A stretch of DNA of 51,281 nt from JBBQDZ01 sp038237515 (GTDB taxonomy: Bacteria; Actinomycetota; Thermoleophilia; Gaiellales; Gaiellaceae). Numbering within the stretch: the first letter of the stretch is position 1; each line of letters opens with the position of its first letter. The position numbers and the translations under genes were made by a program. Shown in pieces: positions 1 through 10,837 of the stretch. The notes beneath the pieces were generated by a model, which searched no databases, was not told where the DNA came from, and saw nothing but the letters and a program-made list of their open reading frames with translations. The stretch lies in assembly GCA_038237515.1 (NCBI GenBank), contig JBBRYP010000024.1, positions 1 to 51,281 on the forward strand, in the 5' to 3' direction.

Positions 1-122
1 TCATCGTCCGCGACACCAACCACATCACCGATACCGACGCCGTCTTCACCAAAACCACGAACGCAAACCCGACCCAGGCGCGCGCGCTCACGCTCGTCGC
101 GCTCGATCCAGGGCGGCTGTAG
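1..122 (+). CDS. C-terminal fragment of an unidentified protein (5' end outside window)
   Basis: An open frame enters the window at base 3 and stops at TAG 120-122, giving about 39 residues (IVRDTNHITDTDAVF...ALDPGRL). I do not recognise the family. After the stop the same frame stays open to TGA 279-281 and ends in a protein-like stretch (LDGIGLGVVASEV...). That leaves a possible decayed or frameshifted tail, but no good start or ribosome site supports a second gene. Nothing else is evident before the convergent GYD gene. Confidence 0.45.
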   Translation, partial: IVRDTNHITDTDAVFTKTTNANPTQARALTLVALDPGRL

Positions 123-273
123 TCAGTAACGATCCAGCCCTTCACGGTGCCGAATCGCACATCCCAAGCCAGATCTACCGCTCAACCCAGGGGTAACTTC
201 CGGCTAGACGGCATCGGCCTCGGCGTCGTCGCCTCCGAGGTCGCCTGGGACGCCGTCCTCGCCGCTGTGCCCG

Positions 274-558
274 CTACGTGAGCTGCTCGAGGAAGTCGTC
301 GATCTCGATCGCCTCGAACGCCTGGAGCTTCGAGCTTCCCCTTGCACCGAGGGCGACCGACACCTTCGCGATCGTCGCCGCGTTCGGCGCCTCGACCACG
401 TTGACGAAGTCGTAGGGCCCGAGCAGCGCCCACTGGTGGATCACCTGCGCGCCGAGCTCCTCGATGTCACGGTTGACCTCCCGGAGCCGGTCGGGGTTCG
501 ACTTGAGCGTCTGGACGCCCTGCGGCGTGAGGGTCGTCAGCATCAGGTACTTCGGCAT
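274..558 (-). CDS. GYD domain-containing protein
   Basis: This 94-residue protein matches the small GYD family: an N-terminal MPKYLMLTTLTPQG strand, a central region with LLGPYDFVNVVEAP that holds the family's G-x-YD signature, and an acidic C-terminus (EAIEIDDFLEQL). Family members are dimeric alpha/beta proteins of ferredoxin-like type with no settled biochemical role. The ATG at 558 is preceded by a GAGGAGG Shine-Dalgarno. The upstream minus-strand membrane-protein frame runs 92 nt into this gene. That is unusually long for a natural overlap and may reflect a frameshift in the neighbour rather than in this gene. Confidence 0.82.
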   Translation of the reverse strand: MPKYLMLTTLTPQGVQTLKSNPDRLREVNRDIEELGAQVIHQWALLGPYDFVNVVEAPNAATIAKVSVALGARGSSKLQAFEAIEIDDFLEQLT

Positions 559-1237
559 TGCGCCTCCTCCTCGGGTTCGGCCGCGAGCTTACTGCGCGGG
601 CTGCCTGGTCGAAGTAGAGGAGCGCCGCGCCGACGAAGAGGAGCGGCGAGATGACGAGGTCGCCGAGGAACACCGCGGCCCGGGCGCCGGCGTCGCCGAA
701 GCCGCGGAGCAAGAGCACGAGCACGAGGCGGACGAGAAAGTAGAGGATCGCGAGGGTCGCGAGGGAGCCGAGCGCGTGGACGTAATCGGCCCGTGCCAGC
801 CGGATCGCACGCCGGAAGGAGGTGCGCAGGCCCCCGCCCTCCGTTAGCGCGACGGGGACGACGAGGCCGACGAGCGCGAGCCAGGCGACGCCGAGAAGCG
901 CGAAGCCGAGCACGAGGTAGGAGAGGGCGAAGGGCACGTACGCGAGCAGGCCGCCGGCGAAGGCCACGCCGATCCCCCGCCGGCCCGGCCGGGCGCCGGT
1001 CACGATCAACGAGGCTCCGACGTAGGAGGCGGTCAGGAGGAGTGGGCTCGCAACCGCGGCGGCGCTCCGCGGCAGCTGATCGGGTATCGCGATGCCGAGC
1101 CCGAGGGGTACCGCGCTCCGGAAGTGTGCACCGTAGAGCTTGATCGACTCCGCGACCAGCTGGCCGACGGTGCGGGTCTCCGGCGGAAGCGGCGGCGGCA
1201 GTGGCTCCTTTGCGCGCGTGTGCTTCGGCCGGGCCAC
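467..1237 (-). CDS. Integral membrane protein of unknown function
   Basis: The GTG at 1237 opens a 256-residue frame just after the stop of the flippase-like gene. The start MARPKHTRAKEPLPPP is charged and proline-rich, followed by VGQLVAESIKLYGAHFRSAVP and then five or six hydrophobic segments, for example the stretches beginning LLAYVPFALSYLVLG and LATLAILYFLV. The layout (cytosolic tail, then repeated helices with an amphipathic TSFRRAIRLARADYVHAL segment) resembles the membrane domain found beside glycerophosphodiester phosphodiesterases, but I cannot assign a function. The last 40 residues are Arg/Pro-rich and overlap the GYD gene. A one-base shift near 590-610 would end the protein at 589, before the GYD ribosome site. 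Confidence 0.6.
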   Translation of the reverse strand: MARPKHTRAKEPLPPPLPPETRTVGQLVAESIKLYGAHFRSAVPLGLGIAIPDQLPRSAAAVASPLLLTASYVGASLIVTGARPGRRGIGVAFAGGLLAYVPFALSYLVLGFALLGVAWLALVGLVVPVALTEGGGLRTSFRRAIRLARADYVHALGSLATLAILYFLVRLVLVLLLRGFGDAGARAAVFLGDLVISPLLFVGAALLYFDQAARAVSSRPNPRRRRNAEVPDADDPHAAGRPDAQVEPRPAPGGQP

Positions 1238-1257
1238 GGCCGAAACCGTAGCCGCGG

Positions 1258-2172
1258 TCAGGCGGGCGTAGACGCCAGCCAGAGGCGGGCGCGCCACACG
1301 CCGGCGACCGCGACCAGCGCCGCGCCTGCCAGGATCAGAAGCGACTGGGCGGCGACGGCAAAGGCGATCGCTCGGGAGGTGTCGACGCCGCTCGCGACCA
1401 GAAGCGCAGCGCCGGCGCCGGCCTGGGTCGCCGCACCGGCCGGGGCGACAGGGAGCGCCGCTGACGCCGCCGAAGCACAGAGGAAGCCCAGTGCGAGTGG
1501 GAACGAGATGCCGAAGCCGAACGCGTGCAGCAGCACGAGCAGCGCGGCGCCGCGGACGACCCACGAGACGGAGACGAAGGCCCATGCCTTCGTGGCCTCG
1601 CGAGGGCAGGCGCAGTGCTCCCGCACCCAGCCGGCGAAGCGGAAGCGACGAAGACGGCCGGTGGCCGCGAGCCGGCGCATGCCCAGCACGACCGCAGCGG
1701 CTCCGATGCCGGCTGCCGCAACCACGATCAACCCGGCGCGGAAGAGACCCGAGGCGGCGGACACTCCGGCCGCGACAGCCGCGAGCGGCGTGAGCGCAGC
1801 GCTGTCGACAAGTCCCAGCAGGAGCAGCGAGAGGCAAACGCCCCCGAGGCCCGTACGTGACCCCGGATAGCGGCGGACGACGGCGATCCTGACGGCCTCG
1901 TCGAAGCGGCCGGGGAGCGCGATGCCCGTCACCGAGGCCGCACCGCCGGCCGCGGCGAGAGCCAGCGGGCCGGGACGCTCGTGCGGCGCGAACAGCCGCT
2001 GCCAGCCGTACGCCTTGAACCCGTAGGCGCAGAGGAACAGCACGCCCGCCGAAGCGAGGCCCAACGCGCTCACATGTGCGAGCGGCCACCCGGTACGGCT
2101 GAAGTGCCGCACGAGCAGCGTGATGACGAGCGCTCCGATCGCGAGGGAGGCGACGTTGAAGGCGAGCCGCAT
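1258..2172 (-). CDS. UPF0104 / lysylphosphatidylglycerol synthase TM-region family membrane protein
   Basis: A 304-residue polytopic protein with about eight hydrophobic helices. It has the family pattern of a GF-KAYGWQRLF segment after helix 2, an ALPGRFDEAVRIAVVRR loop (usually G-R-x-x-E in this family) and a small-residue-rich C-terminal half (ALPVAPAGAATQAGAGAALL). Relatives resemble the flippase half of MprF and Agl/GT-linked membrane proteins and act in the cytoplasmic membrane. No catalytic transferase domain is present, so lipid transport or a glycosylation accessory role is more likely than aminoacyl transfer. It starts at ATG 2172, and the unknown membrane protein follows within 21 nt, suggesting a two-gene operon. 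Confidence 0.7.
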   Translation of the reverse strand: MRLAFNVASLAIGALVITLLVRHFSRTGWPLAHVSALGLASAGVLFLCAYGFKAYGWQRLFAPHERPGPLALAAAGGAASVTGIALPGRFDEAVRIAVVRRYPGSRTGLGGVCLSLLLLGLVDSAALTPLAAVAAGVSAASGLFRAGLIVVAAAGIGAAAVVLGMRRLAATGRLRRFRFAGWVREHCACPREATKAWAFVSVSWVVRGAALLVLLHAFGFGISFPLALGFLCASAASAALPVAPAGAATQAGAGAALLVASGVDTSRAIAFAVAAQSLLILAGAALVAVAGVWRARLWLASTPA

Positions 2173-2319
2173 CCGCCTGGATCGTGCGAGCGCCAGCGCG
2201 CATCGAGCCGACGCGGCGAAGGAGGGATTCGAAAGAGAGATTAGGTGGGTGACCCCGAGGAGGAACGACGAGCGTAGCCGAGGTTGCGGGTCGCGGTCGC
2301 AGTGCCCGTCGGCTCGCAG

Positions 2320-3765
2320 CTACTCCTTGCCCCCGCTGCCGCACTTCTGCGCGCGCTCGATCGCGTGGTGCACCTGAGCGTTCCCGGGCTCGAGGGAGTC
2401 CGCCCGGTGGAGGTAGCCGAGCGCCTCGTCGCAGCGCCGGAGCTCGAGCAGCGTGTAGCCGAGGTTGTAGTTCGCATAGCCCTCGTAGGGATCGGCGGGA
2501 CCGACGCCGGCGAGCTTCGCAACCGCCTGCTGGAGCAGCGGGAGCGCGCCTGCGTAGTCCCCCGCCTGCATCCTCGCGTAGCCCCGGTCGTTCAACGTGT
2601 GCCCGCCGGCACCGCCCGATGGCGGCGGCGGAGGAGCGGGCGGAGGCGGCGTGGGCGGCGGGCTGACCGTCGTCGACTGCGTCACCGTCTCACGAACCGT
2701 CGTGCCCGGTGCGGTCACCTTCCGGACGAGAGTGACGGTCGCGTCCGCGGAGCCCCCTCGCCCGACGATCGCCGCGACGGCGATTCCCGCCCCGGCCGCC
2801 GCGAGGAGCGCGAGCAGGATCGGCAGACGCTTCTGGGCTCGCCGAGTTGTCGTGCGCCGCCCCGGCACGGGCTTCGGCCGTCGCGGCGAGACGGCCGGCG
2901 TAGGCGAGAGCGGTGCCATGCGCGCGGTCACGCCGGCCGCACGATCGAGGGCGGCGCGCAGCTCCGCCACGAACTCCGCACAGGTCGGGAAGCGCGCCAC
3001 AGGCTCCTTCGCGAGCGCCCGCTCGAGGACGCGATCGAGCTCGCAGGGGATCCGCGGATTGCGCGCGCAGAGGGAAGGCACCGGCGCGTGCAGGTGCGCC
3101 AAGGCCTCCGCCGTCGGCGAGTCGCCGCGAAACGGACGCTCGCCCGCCAGCAGCTCCCACGCCGTCACCCCCAGCGCGTAGCGGTCGCTGGCGGCGGTCG
3201 CCGGCTCCCCGCGTGCCTGCTCGGGCGCCAGGTAGCCCGCGGTACCGAGGATCGTGCCCGTCAGCGTCAGTGAGTTGAGCCCTACGGCGCTCGCGACGCC
3301 GAAGTCGGCCACGTAGACCCGCTCGTCGCGGTCGAGCAGGATGTTCGCGGGCTTGACGTCCCGGTGTACGATCCCGTTCCGGTGCGCCGCGTCGAGCGCC
3401 GTCGCTGCTTGCTCGAGCCACGCGAGCGCCCGGTCGGGACGCTGCGCCCCCTGCGCGTGGAGGCGATCTGCGAGCGACCCGCCTGCGAGGTACTCCATGA
3501 CGATGAACGGCCGCTCGTGCCAGTCGCCGACGTCGAAGATCGTCACCGCGTGGGGATGCCCGGAAAGGCGGGCGGCAGCGAGCGCCTCCCGGGTGAAGCG
3601 GCTCCGGATCTCGTCGTCGGCCGAGTAGCGCGCCGCGAGCACCTTGACCGCGACGGCGCGGCCGAGCACGTCGTCGGTCGCCCGGTAGACCTCGCCCATG
3701 CCCCCGCGGGCGACGAGCCGCGGCCCGCTGTAGCGAGGCGGCAGGATGTCGGTTTCGACTGGCAA
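2320..3765 (-). CDS. PknB-type Ser/Thr protein kinase with C-terminal TPR region
   Basis: A 481-residue eukaryotic-like kinase. The glycine loop is GGMGEVY (21-27), the catalytic lysine K41 lies in AVKVL, E60 is the alphaC glutamate, the catalytic loop is HRDVKPAN (from 134) and DFG is at 154-156. A single membrane helix (PILLALLAAAGAGIAVAAIV) follows a basic juxtamembrane segment. A Thr/Pro-rich linker then leads to an extracytoplasmic tail with TPR-like helices (GDYAGALPLLQQA, YANYNLGYTLLELRRCDEALGYL). The TTG at 3765 is chosen because GGGGGA lies 4-5 nt upstream and the kinase domain begins 12 residues later. It has TPRs in place of PASTA repeats, so the sensed ligand is probably protein. 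The neighbours give no clear substrate. Confidence 0.88.
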   Translation of the reverse strand: MPVETDILPPRYSGPRLVARGGMGEVYRATDDVLGRAVAVKVLAARYSADDEIRSRFTREALAAARLSGHPHAVTIFDVGDWHERPFIVMEYLAGGSLADRLHAQGAQRPDRALAWLEQAATALDAAHRNGIVHRDVKPANILLDRDERVYVADFGVASAVGLNSLTLTGTILGTAGYLAPEQARGEPATAASDRYALGVTAWELLAGERPFRGDSPTAEALAHLHAPVPSLCARNPRIPCELDRVLERALAKEPVARFPTCAEFVAELRAALDRAAGVTARMAPLSPTPAVSPRRPKPVPGRRTTTRRAQKRLPILLALLAAAGAGIAVAAIVGRGGSADATVTLVRKVTAPGTTVRETVTQSTTVSPPPTPPPPAPPPPPSGGAGGHTLNDRGYARMQAGDYAGALPLLQQAVAKLAGVGPADPYEGYANYNLGYTLLELRRCDEALGYLHRADSLEPGNAQVHHAIERAQKCGSGGKE

Positions 3766-3824
3766 GCGTCCCCCCGCCTGGCGTTTCCCACCCGTGCGCG
3801 AACCGAAAACGCGCTCGGCTCCTC

Positions 3825-4265
3825 TCAAGCGGTGTCGGCGCCAGCCTCGACGAGCCGCTTCAGGCGCCGCGCCTCGTCGGCGAGATACCAGCGCATCAGC
3901 AGGCGGAAGAACGGCCGCGCCGTGCGCGGCAGCCGGGGGCGCGCGTCGAGCCGGAAGACGAGGCGCGTCCCCGAGGAGAGGGCCTCGAGGCTGCAACGGA
4001 GCTCGAGGGGAACCGGTCCCTCGAGGCTGCGGAGCGCGAGGAGCCGCGGCGCGTCGAAGCCGCTCACCTCGTAGAGCGTGCGGTAGCGGCGCCCGGCGAA
4101 GCGCACTACCTCCTCGAGCCTCGAGCCTCGCCGGAGGGGGCCGCCGTCGAGAGCGCGGAACTCGAGCGCCGAGGGCCGCCACTCGAGATGCGTGGCCGGG
4201 TCAGCGAGCGCGGCGAAGACCGCGGCTGGAGGAGCGGCGATCTCGGTGGCGCGCTCGACGGTCAC
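3825..4265 (-). CDS. SRPBCC (START-like) family protein
   Basis: A 146-residue protein from GTG 4265. It opens with VERATEIAAPPAAVFAALADPATHLEWRPSALEF, the typical SRPBCC/polyketide-cyclase start: strand, P-x-x-V-F helix, D-P-x-x-H-x-x-W. Alternating beta strands follow, and a long C-terminal helix (LLMRWYLADEARRLKRLVE) forms the lid of the hydrophobic pocket. Such proteins bind lipids or aromatic compounds. No ligand or catalytic residue can be inferred here. It lies 49 nt after clpB on the same strand and may receive read-through from the heat-shock operon. Confidence 0.8.
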   Translation of the reverse strand: MTVERATEIAAPPAAVFAALADPATHLEWRPSALEFRALDGGPLRRGSRLEEVVRFAGRRYRTLYEVSGFDAPRLLALRSLEGPVPLELRCSLEALSSGTRLVFRLDARPRLPRTARPFFRLLMRWYLADEARRLKRLVEAGADTA

Positions 4266-4314
4266 GCTCGATCACTGCCGCACTTCGCGCGCGCGGCGGG
4301 CGATCCGGACAAGG

Positions 4315-6783
<2,469 letters not shown>

Positions 6784-6785
6784 GG

Positions 6786-7151
6786 CTATCGCTTCCTCGT
6801 CACGAGTGACACGGTGTGGGAGACCGGCACGAGGTCGCGCCGGTAGGTCTTGTGCACGGCGTTGATCGCGTCGCGTGTCTCGCGCTCCAGGCGTTCCATC
6901 CGTGCCTGCATGCGGCGTAGCTCGTCCTCGAGGCGCAGCACGTGCTCGACCCCCGCGAGGTTCAGCCCCAGCTCGGTCGTCAGCCGCTGGATCAGCTTCA
7001 GGCGCTCGAGGTCGCGCTCGGAATAGAGGCGCGTGTTCCCCGCCGTCCGCTTGGGCGAAACCAGGCCCTTCTGCTCGTAGATGCGCAGCGTCTGGGGATG
7101 CATCCCGACCAGCTCGGCGGCGACGGAGATCATGTACCGCGGCCGGTCCAT
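6786..7151 (-). CDS. hspR: HspR, MerR-family heat-shock repressor
   Basis: A 121-residue MerR-type protein. The winged HTH (YMISVAAELVGMHPQTLRIYEQKGLVSPKRTAGNTRLYSERDLERLKLI) carries the HspR-typical MHPQTLRIYE helix and is followed by a coiled-coil dimerisation helix (LRLEDELRRMQARMERLERE). In Streptomyces and Mycobacterium, HspR binds HAIR operators with DnaK as corepressor and autoregulates its own operon. Here the gene shares one base with the dnaJ stop (TGATG). The candidate HAIR sites lie upstream of dnaK (10847-10867) and of hsp20 (39991-40011). Confidence 0.93.
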   Translation of the reverse strand: MDRPRYMISVAAELVGMHPQTLRIYEQKGLVSPKRTAGNTRLYSERDLERLKLIQRLTTELGLNLAGVEHVLRLEDELRRMQARMERLERETRDAINAVHKTYRRDLVPVSHTVSLVTRKR

Positions 7152-8248
7152 CAGGAGCTCACCAGCCGCTCGCGCGGATTCTCCCGCGAGACCTTCCGGA
7201 GGTTCTCGAGCGCCTCCTTCTCTGCCTTCGTCAGCTTCTTCGGCACGGTGACCCGCACGCGCGCCAGGACGTCGCCTTTGCCCGAGCCGTTCAACTTCGG
7301 TGCGCCGCGCCCCCGGATGCGCAGGAGCTTTCCGTCCTGCGAGCCGGCAGGCACCTTCAGCGAAACCGGCCCTTCCGGCGTCGGTACCTCGACCGTGGCG
7401 CCGAGCGCCGCTTCCGGGTAGGTGACCGGCACTTCCACGACGAGGTCCGCGTCACGGCGCTCGTAGAGCCTCGACGGCGCGACCCGGGTGACGACGAAGA
7501 GGTCGCCGGCGGGAGCTCCCCCCCACCCGGCCTCGCCCTTTCCCTTGAGCCGGATGCGCGTGCCGTCCTTGACGCCGGCCGGAATCTTCACGGAGTAGCG
7601 CTTGGTGCGCCGCTCGCGGCCCGTGCCGTGGCAGGACGGACACGGATCCTCGATCACCGTCCCGTTGCCGCGGCAGCGCGGACAGGGCTGGGAGAGCCCG
7701 AACATCCCCTGGTTGTCGGTGAGAACACCGCGGCCCTTGCACTCGGGGCAGACCTTCGGGGCCGTTCCCGGCCTCGCGCCGGAGCCCCCGCACTCGCGGC
7801 AGGCCGTCTCGACCTCGACCGGGATGCGCGTCTCGAGCCCGTGCAGCGCGTCGTCGAAGGAGAGGTTGACCTCCACCTCGAGGTCGGCTCCGCGCTGACC
7901 GCGGGGCTCCGCGCGGCCGGCGCGGCCGCCGCGGCCGCGCCCGAAGAGGCCGCCGAAGATGTCGCCCAGGTCCCCGAGATCGCCGAAGTCGAAGTTGACG
8001 CCGCCGCCCGGGCCGCCGGGGCCCGGACGGCCGTTCGTCGAGCCGAAGGTGTCGAAGGCCTTCCGCTTCTCGGGGTCGGAGAGGACGTCGTAGGCTCCCT
8101 GCACCTCCTTGAACCGGTCTTCGGCCGCCTTGTCGTCGGGGTTGCGATCCGGGTGGTAGCGCCGGGCGAGCTTGCGGTAGGCCTTCTTGATCTCCTCCGC
8201 GGGCGCGTTCTTCGCGACGCCCAGGATCTCGTACGGGCTCCTAGCCAC
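7151..8248 (-). CDS. dnaJ: DnaJ (Hsp40) co-chaperone, type I
   Basis: A 365-residue protein with all type-I parts: the J domain (YEILGV..., HPD in RRYHPDRNP), a Gly/Phe-rich linker (GPGGPGGGVNFDFGDLGDLGDIFGG), four CxxCxGxG zinc repeats (CRECGGSG, CPECKGRG, CPRCRGNG, CPSCHGTG) and C-terminal substrate-binding beta domains. It stimulates DnaK ATP hydrolysis and delivers unfolded clients. The GTG at 8248 is chosen over the upstream frame opening at 8347 because the J domain starts immediately after it. It overlaps the grpE stop by 8 nt, indicating translational coupling. The last residues share a base with hspR. Confidence 0.96.
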   Translation of the reverse strand: MARSPYEILGVAKNAPAEEIKKAYRKLARRYHPDRNPDDKAAEDRFKEVQGAYDVLSDPEKRKAFDTFGSTNGRPGPGGPGGGVNFDFGDLGDLGDIFGGLFGRGRGGRAGRAEPRGQRGADLEVEVNLSFDDALHGLETRIPVEVETACRECGGSGARPGTAPKVCPECKGRGVLTDNQGMFGLSQPCPRCRGNGTVIEDPCPSCHGTGRERRTKRYSVKIPAGVKDGTRIRLKGKGEAGWGGAPAGDLFVVTRVAPSRLYERRDADLVVEVPVTYPEAALGATVEVPTPEGPVSLKVPAGSQDGKLLRIRGRGAPKLNGSGKGDVLARVRVTVPKKLTKAEKEALENLRKVSRENPRERLVSS

Positions 8249-8879
8249 CGGCGGCCGCCTCCTGCGGCGCGGCAACGACGACCCGGGCGGGACGAAGAAC
8301 GCGGTCTCCCAGGCGGTAGCCCTTCTGCACGACCTCGAGGATGGCACCCTCGGGCTGATCGGACGCGGGCTGCGCGAGCAGCGCCTCGTGGACGTGCGGA
8401 TCGAACTGTCCGCCCGTCTCGATCTCTGCCAGGCCCTCGCGCTGGAGCAGGTCCGCGAGCGATCGGTGAACCAGCTGCACGCCCTCCTCGAGGGTTGCCT
8501 CCTCGTGCTCGGTGGCCGCGACGAGCGCCCGCTCGAGCGCGTCCAGTACCGGCAGGAGCTCCTTGACGAGCCGCTCGCCGGCGCGCGCGACCAGGCTCTC
8601 CTGGTCGCGCGCCACCCGCTTGCGGTAGTTGTCGAACTCCGCCTTCAGGCGCTGGAGCGCGTCGAGGTAGTCGTCACGCTCGCGCAGGACCGTCTCGACG
8701 TCCGTGTCCTCGCGTGGCTCCGCCGGCCCGTTGTCGGGCGAACCCGCTTCAGGGACAGTCCCTCGGATCTGGCCGGCGGGGACACCTCCGGCCCCTGTCT
8801 CCGAGGGACCGGTCCCAGGGACTGTCCCTGGGACGCGGCCGTCGGAGACGTGATCGGTTCGGCGCGGAGCGTCGGCCAT
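8241..8879 (-). CDS. grpE: GrpE nucleotide exchange factor for DnaK
   Basis: A 212-residue GrpE. It has the long helix RDDYLDALQRLKAEFDNYRKRVARDQ, the four-helix-bundle segment (LLPVLDALERAL) and the C-terminal beta-wing with FDPHVHEALL and VVQKGYRLGDRVLRPARVVV. The first 60 residues are low complexity (VPGTVPGTGPSETG...IRGTVPEAG), encoded by a cluster of GGGAC-N-GTCCC palindromes at 8751-8834. This looks like a repeat accommodated in frame within the disordered N-terminal tail. The start ATG at 8879 shares one base with the dnaK stop. The conserved core is intact, so the gene is expected to be functional. Confidence 0.95.
   Translation of the reverse strand: MADAPRRTDHVSDGRVPGTVPGTGPSETGAGGVPAGQIRGTVPEAGSPDNGPAEPREDTDVETVLRERDDYLDALQRLKAEFDNYRKRVARDQESLVARAGERLVKELLPVLDALERALVAATEHEEATLEEGVQLVHRSLADLLQREGLAEIETGGQFDPHVHEALLAQPASDQPEGAILEVVQKGYRLGDRVLRPARVVVAAPQEAAAGG
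8751..8834. repeat. Cluster of GGGAC-N-GTCCC palindromes inside grpE
   Basis: Three perfect palindromes lie within 84 bp: AGGGACAGTCCCT (8751-8763), GGGACCGGTCCC (8805-8816) and AGGGACTGTCCCT (8817-8829), followed by a further half-site GGGAC (8830-8834). The intervening sequence also pairs partly (GGGGACACC ... CCTGTCTCC). They encode the repetitive Gly-Thr-Val-Pro peptides of the GrpE tail. This organisation is that of a dispersed palindromic repeat that entered a coding region without breaking the frame. Confidence 0.75.
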
Positions 8880-10798
8880 CAGGAGGTCTTCGCCTCCTCC
8901 TCGTCGACGACCTCGTAGTCGGCGTCCTCGATCACCTCGTCGTCCGATCCGGACGACGTGCCGTTGCCGCCGGCGGATCCGCCCGAAGCCTGTTGGGCGG
9001 TCGCCTGCGCGTACAGGGCCTCGGCGAGCTTGTGCGAGGCCTCCTGGAGCGCCTCCGTCTTCTGGCGGATCTCGTTCACGTCGGAGCTCTCGAGTACGCC
9101 TTTGAGCTCCATGATCCGCCCCTCGATCGTCGAGGCCTCGGCGGGATCGAGCCCGTCTCGATGCTCCTTCAGGCTCTTCTCTGTCGCGTAGGCGAGGCCC
9201 TCCGCCTGGTTCCGCGCATCGGCCAAGTCGCGCAGCTTGCGGGCCTCGTCGGCGTGCGACTCGGCCTCGCCGATCATCCGCCGCACCTCGTCCTCCTGCA
9301 GGCCGGAGCCGCCCTCGATCCGGATCTGCTGCTCGTTCCCGGTGCCGAGGTCCTTGGCCGAGACGTTGATGATCCCGTTCGCGTCGATGTCGAAGGTGAC
9401 CTCGACCTGCGGCATGCCACGCGGCGCCGGCGGGATGCCGACGAGCTGGAACTTCCCGAGCGTCTTGTTGTAGAGCACCATCTCGGACTCGCCCTGGAGG
9501 ACGTGCACCTCCACCGCCGGCTGGTTGTCCTCGGCGGTCGTGAAGACCTCCGACTTCTTCGTCGGGATGGTCGTGTTGCGCTCGATCAGCCGCGTGAAGA
9601 CGCCGCCCTTCGTCTCGATGCCGAGCGAGAGGGGGGTCACGTCCAGCAGCAGGACGTCCTTGACCTCGCCCTTGAGGACGCCTCCCTGGATCGCCGCGCC
9701 GACGGCGACGACCTCGTCCGGATTCACGCCCTTGTGCGGGTCTTTGCCGATCAGCTCGCGCACCTTGTCGACGACGGCGGGCATGCGCGTCATGCCGCCG
9801 ACGAGCACGACGTGGTCGATCGCCTTCGCGTCGAGTCCGGCGTCGGCGAGCGCCTGCTTCGTCGGCCCGACCGTCCGCTCGAGCAGGTCGTGCGTGAGCT
9901 CGTTCAGCTTCGCGCGGGTGAGCTGGAGGTCGAGGTGCTTGGGCCCGTCCTGGGTGGCCGTCACGAACGGCAGGTTGATCTGGGTCGTCATCGTCGAGGA
10001 GAGCTCGATCTTGGCCTTCTCCGCCGCCTCATAAAGGCGCTGGAGCGCCATCCGGTCCTGGGCGAGGTCGATCCCCTGGTCTTTCTTGAACTCGGCGGCC
10101 ATCCAGTCGACGATCGCCTTGTCGAAGTTGTCGCCGCCGAGGTGGTTGTCGCCGTTCGTGGCCTTCACCTCGAAGACGCCCTCCCCGAGCTCCAGGACGG
10201 AGACGTCGAAGGTGCCGCCGCCGAGGTCGAAGACGAGGATCGTCTGGTCGCCCTCCTTCTCGAGGCCGTATGCGAGCGAGGCTGCGGTCGGCTCGTTGAT
10301 GATGCGAAGGACGCTGAGCCCGGCGATCTTGCCGGCATCCTTCGTGGCCTCGCGCTGGGCGTTGTTGAAGTACGCCGGGACGGTGACGACGGCCTCCGTG
10401 ACCGTCTCGCCGAGGTAGGCCTCGGCGTCCGCCCTCAGCTTCTGCAGGATCATCGCGGAGATCTCGGGCGGTGCGTACTCTTTCCCGTCCGCCTTCACGC
10501 GGACGTCGCCGTTCGGGCCTTCGACGACCTCGTAGGGGACGATCTTCATCTCCTCCGAGACCTCTCCGAACTTGCGGCCCATGAACCGTTTGATCGAGAA
10601 GATCGTGTTCTGCGGGTTCTGCACCTGCTGACGCCGCGCGGGCGCCCCGACGAGGCGCTCGTCGTTGCTCCTGAATGCGACGACGGACGGCGTCGTGCGG
10701 CCGCCCTCCGCATTCGGGATCACCGTCGGCTCCCCACCCTCGATCACGGCCATGCAGGAGTTGGTCGTACCGAGGTCGATTCCAAGTACTTTTGCCAT
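8879..10798 (-). CDS. dnaK: DnaK (Hsp70) chaperone
   Basis: A 639-residue Hsp70. The ATPase domain shows IGIDLGTTNS-type phosphate loop 1 (GIDLGTTNSCMAV), VPAYFNNAQREATKDAGKIAGL, the phosphate 2 loop LVFDLGGGTFDVSVLE and the adenosine motif HVVLVGGMTRMPAV. The substrate-binding domain contains DVTPLSLGIETKGG and the helical lid ends in a disordered acidic tail DEVIEDADYEVVDEEE. It is the first gene of dnaK-grpE-dnaJ-hspR-clpB. GGAGGG precedes ATG 10798 by 10 nt, and the heat-shock promoter is at 10838-10866. In actinobacteria DnaK also serves as corepressor for HspR. Confidence 0.98.
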   Translation of the reverse strand: MAKVLGIDLGTTNSCMAVIEGGEPTVIPNAEGGRTTPSVVAFRSNDERLVGAPARRQQVQNPQNTIFSIKRFMGRKFGEVSEEMKIVPYEVVEGPNGDVRVKADGKEYAPPEISAMILQKLRADAEAYLGETVTEAVVTVPAYFNNAQREATKDAGKIAGLSVLRIINEPTAASLAYGLEKEGDQTILVFDLGGGTFDVSVLELGEGVFEVKATNGDNHLGGDNFDKAIVDWMAAEFKKDQGIDLAQDRMALQRLYEAAEKAKIELSSTMTTQINLPFVTATQDGPKHLDLQLTRAKLNELTHDLLERTVGPTKQALADAGLDAKAIDHVVLVGGMTRMPAVVDKVRELIGKDPHKGVNPDEVVAVGAAIQGGVLKGEVKDVLLLDVTPLSLGIETKGGVFTRLIERNTTIPTKKSEVFTTAEDNQPAVEVHVLQGESEMVLYNKTLGKFQLVGIPPAPRGMPQVEVTFDIDANGIINVSAKDLGTGNEQQIRIEGGSGLQEDEVRRMIGEAESHADEARKLRDLADARNQAEGLAYATEKSLKEHRDGLDPAEASTIEGRIMELKGVLESSDVNEIRQKTEALQEASHKLAEALYAQATAQQASGGSAGGNGTSSGSDDEVIEDADYEVVDEEEAKTS

Positions 10799-10837
10799 AG
10801 TCAGTAATCCCTCCAGAGCTGTATTAGTGGTTGCCCA

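Noticed and set aside
147..281. A 44-codon plus-strand frame ending LDGIGLGVVASEV-type sequence
   Set aside because: No ribosome site, the same frame has a stop at 120-122, and it runs into the convergent GYD gene; it is more likely a decayed tail.
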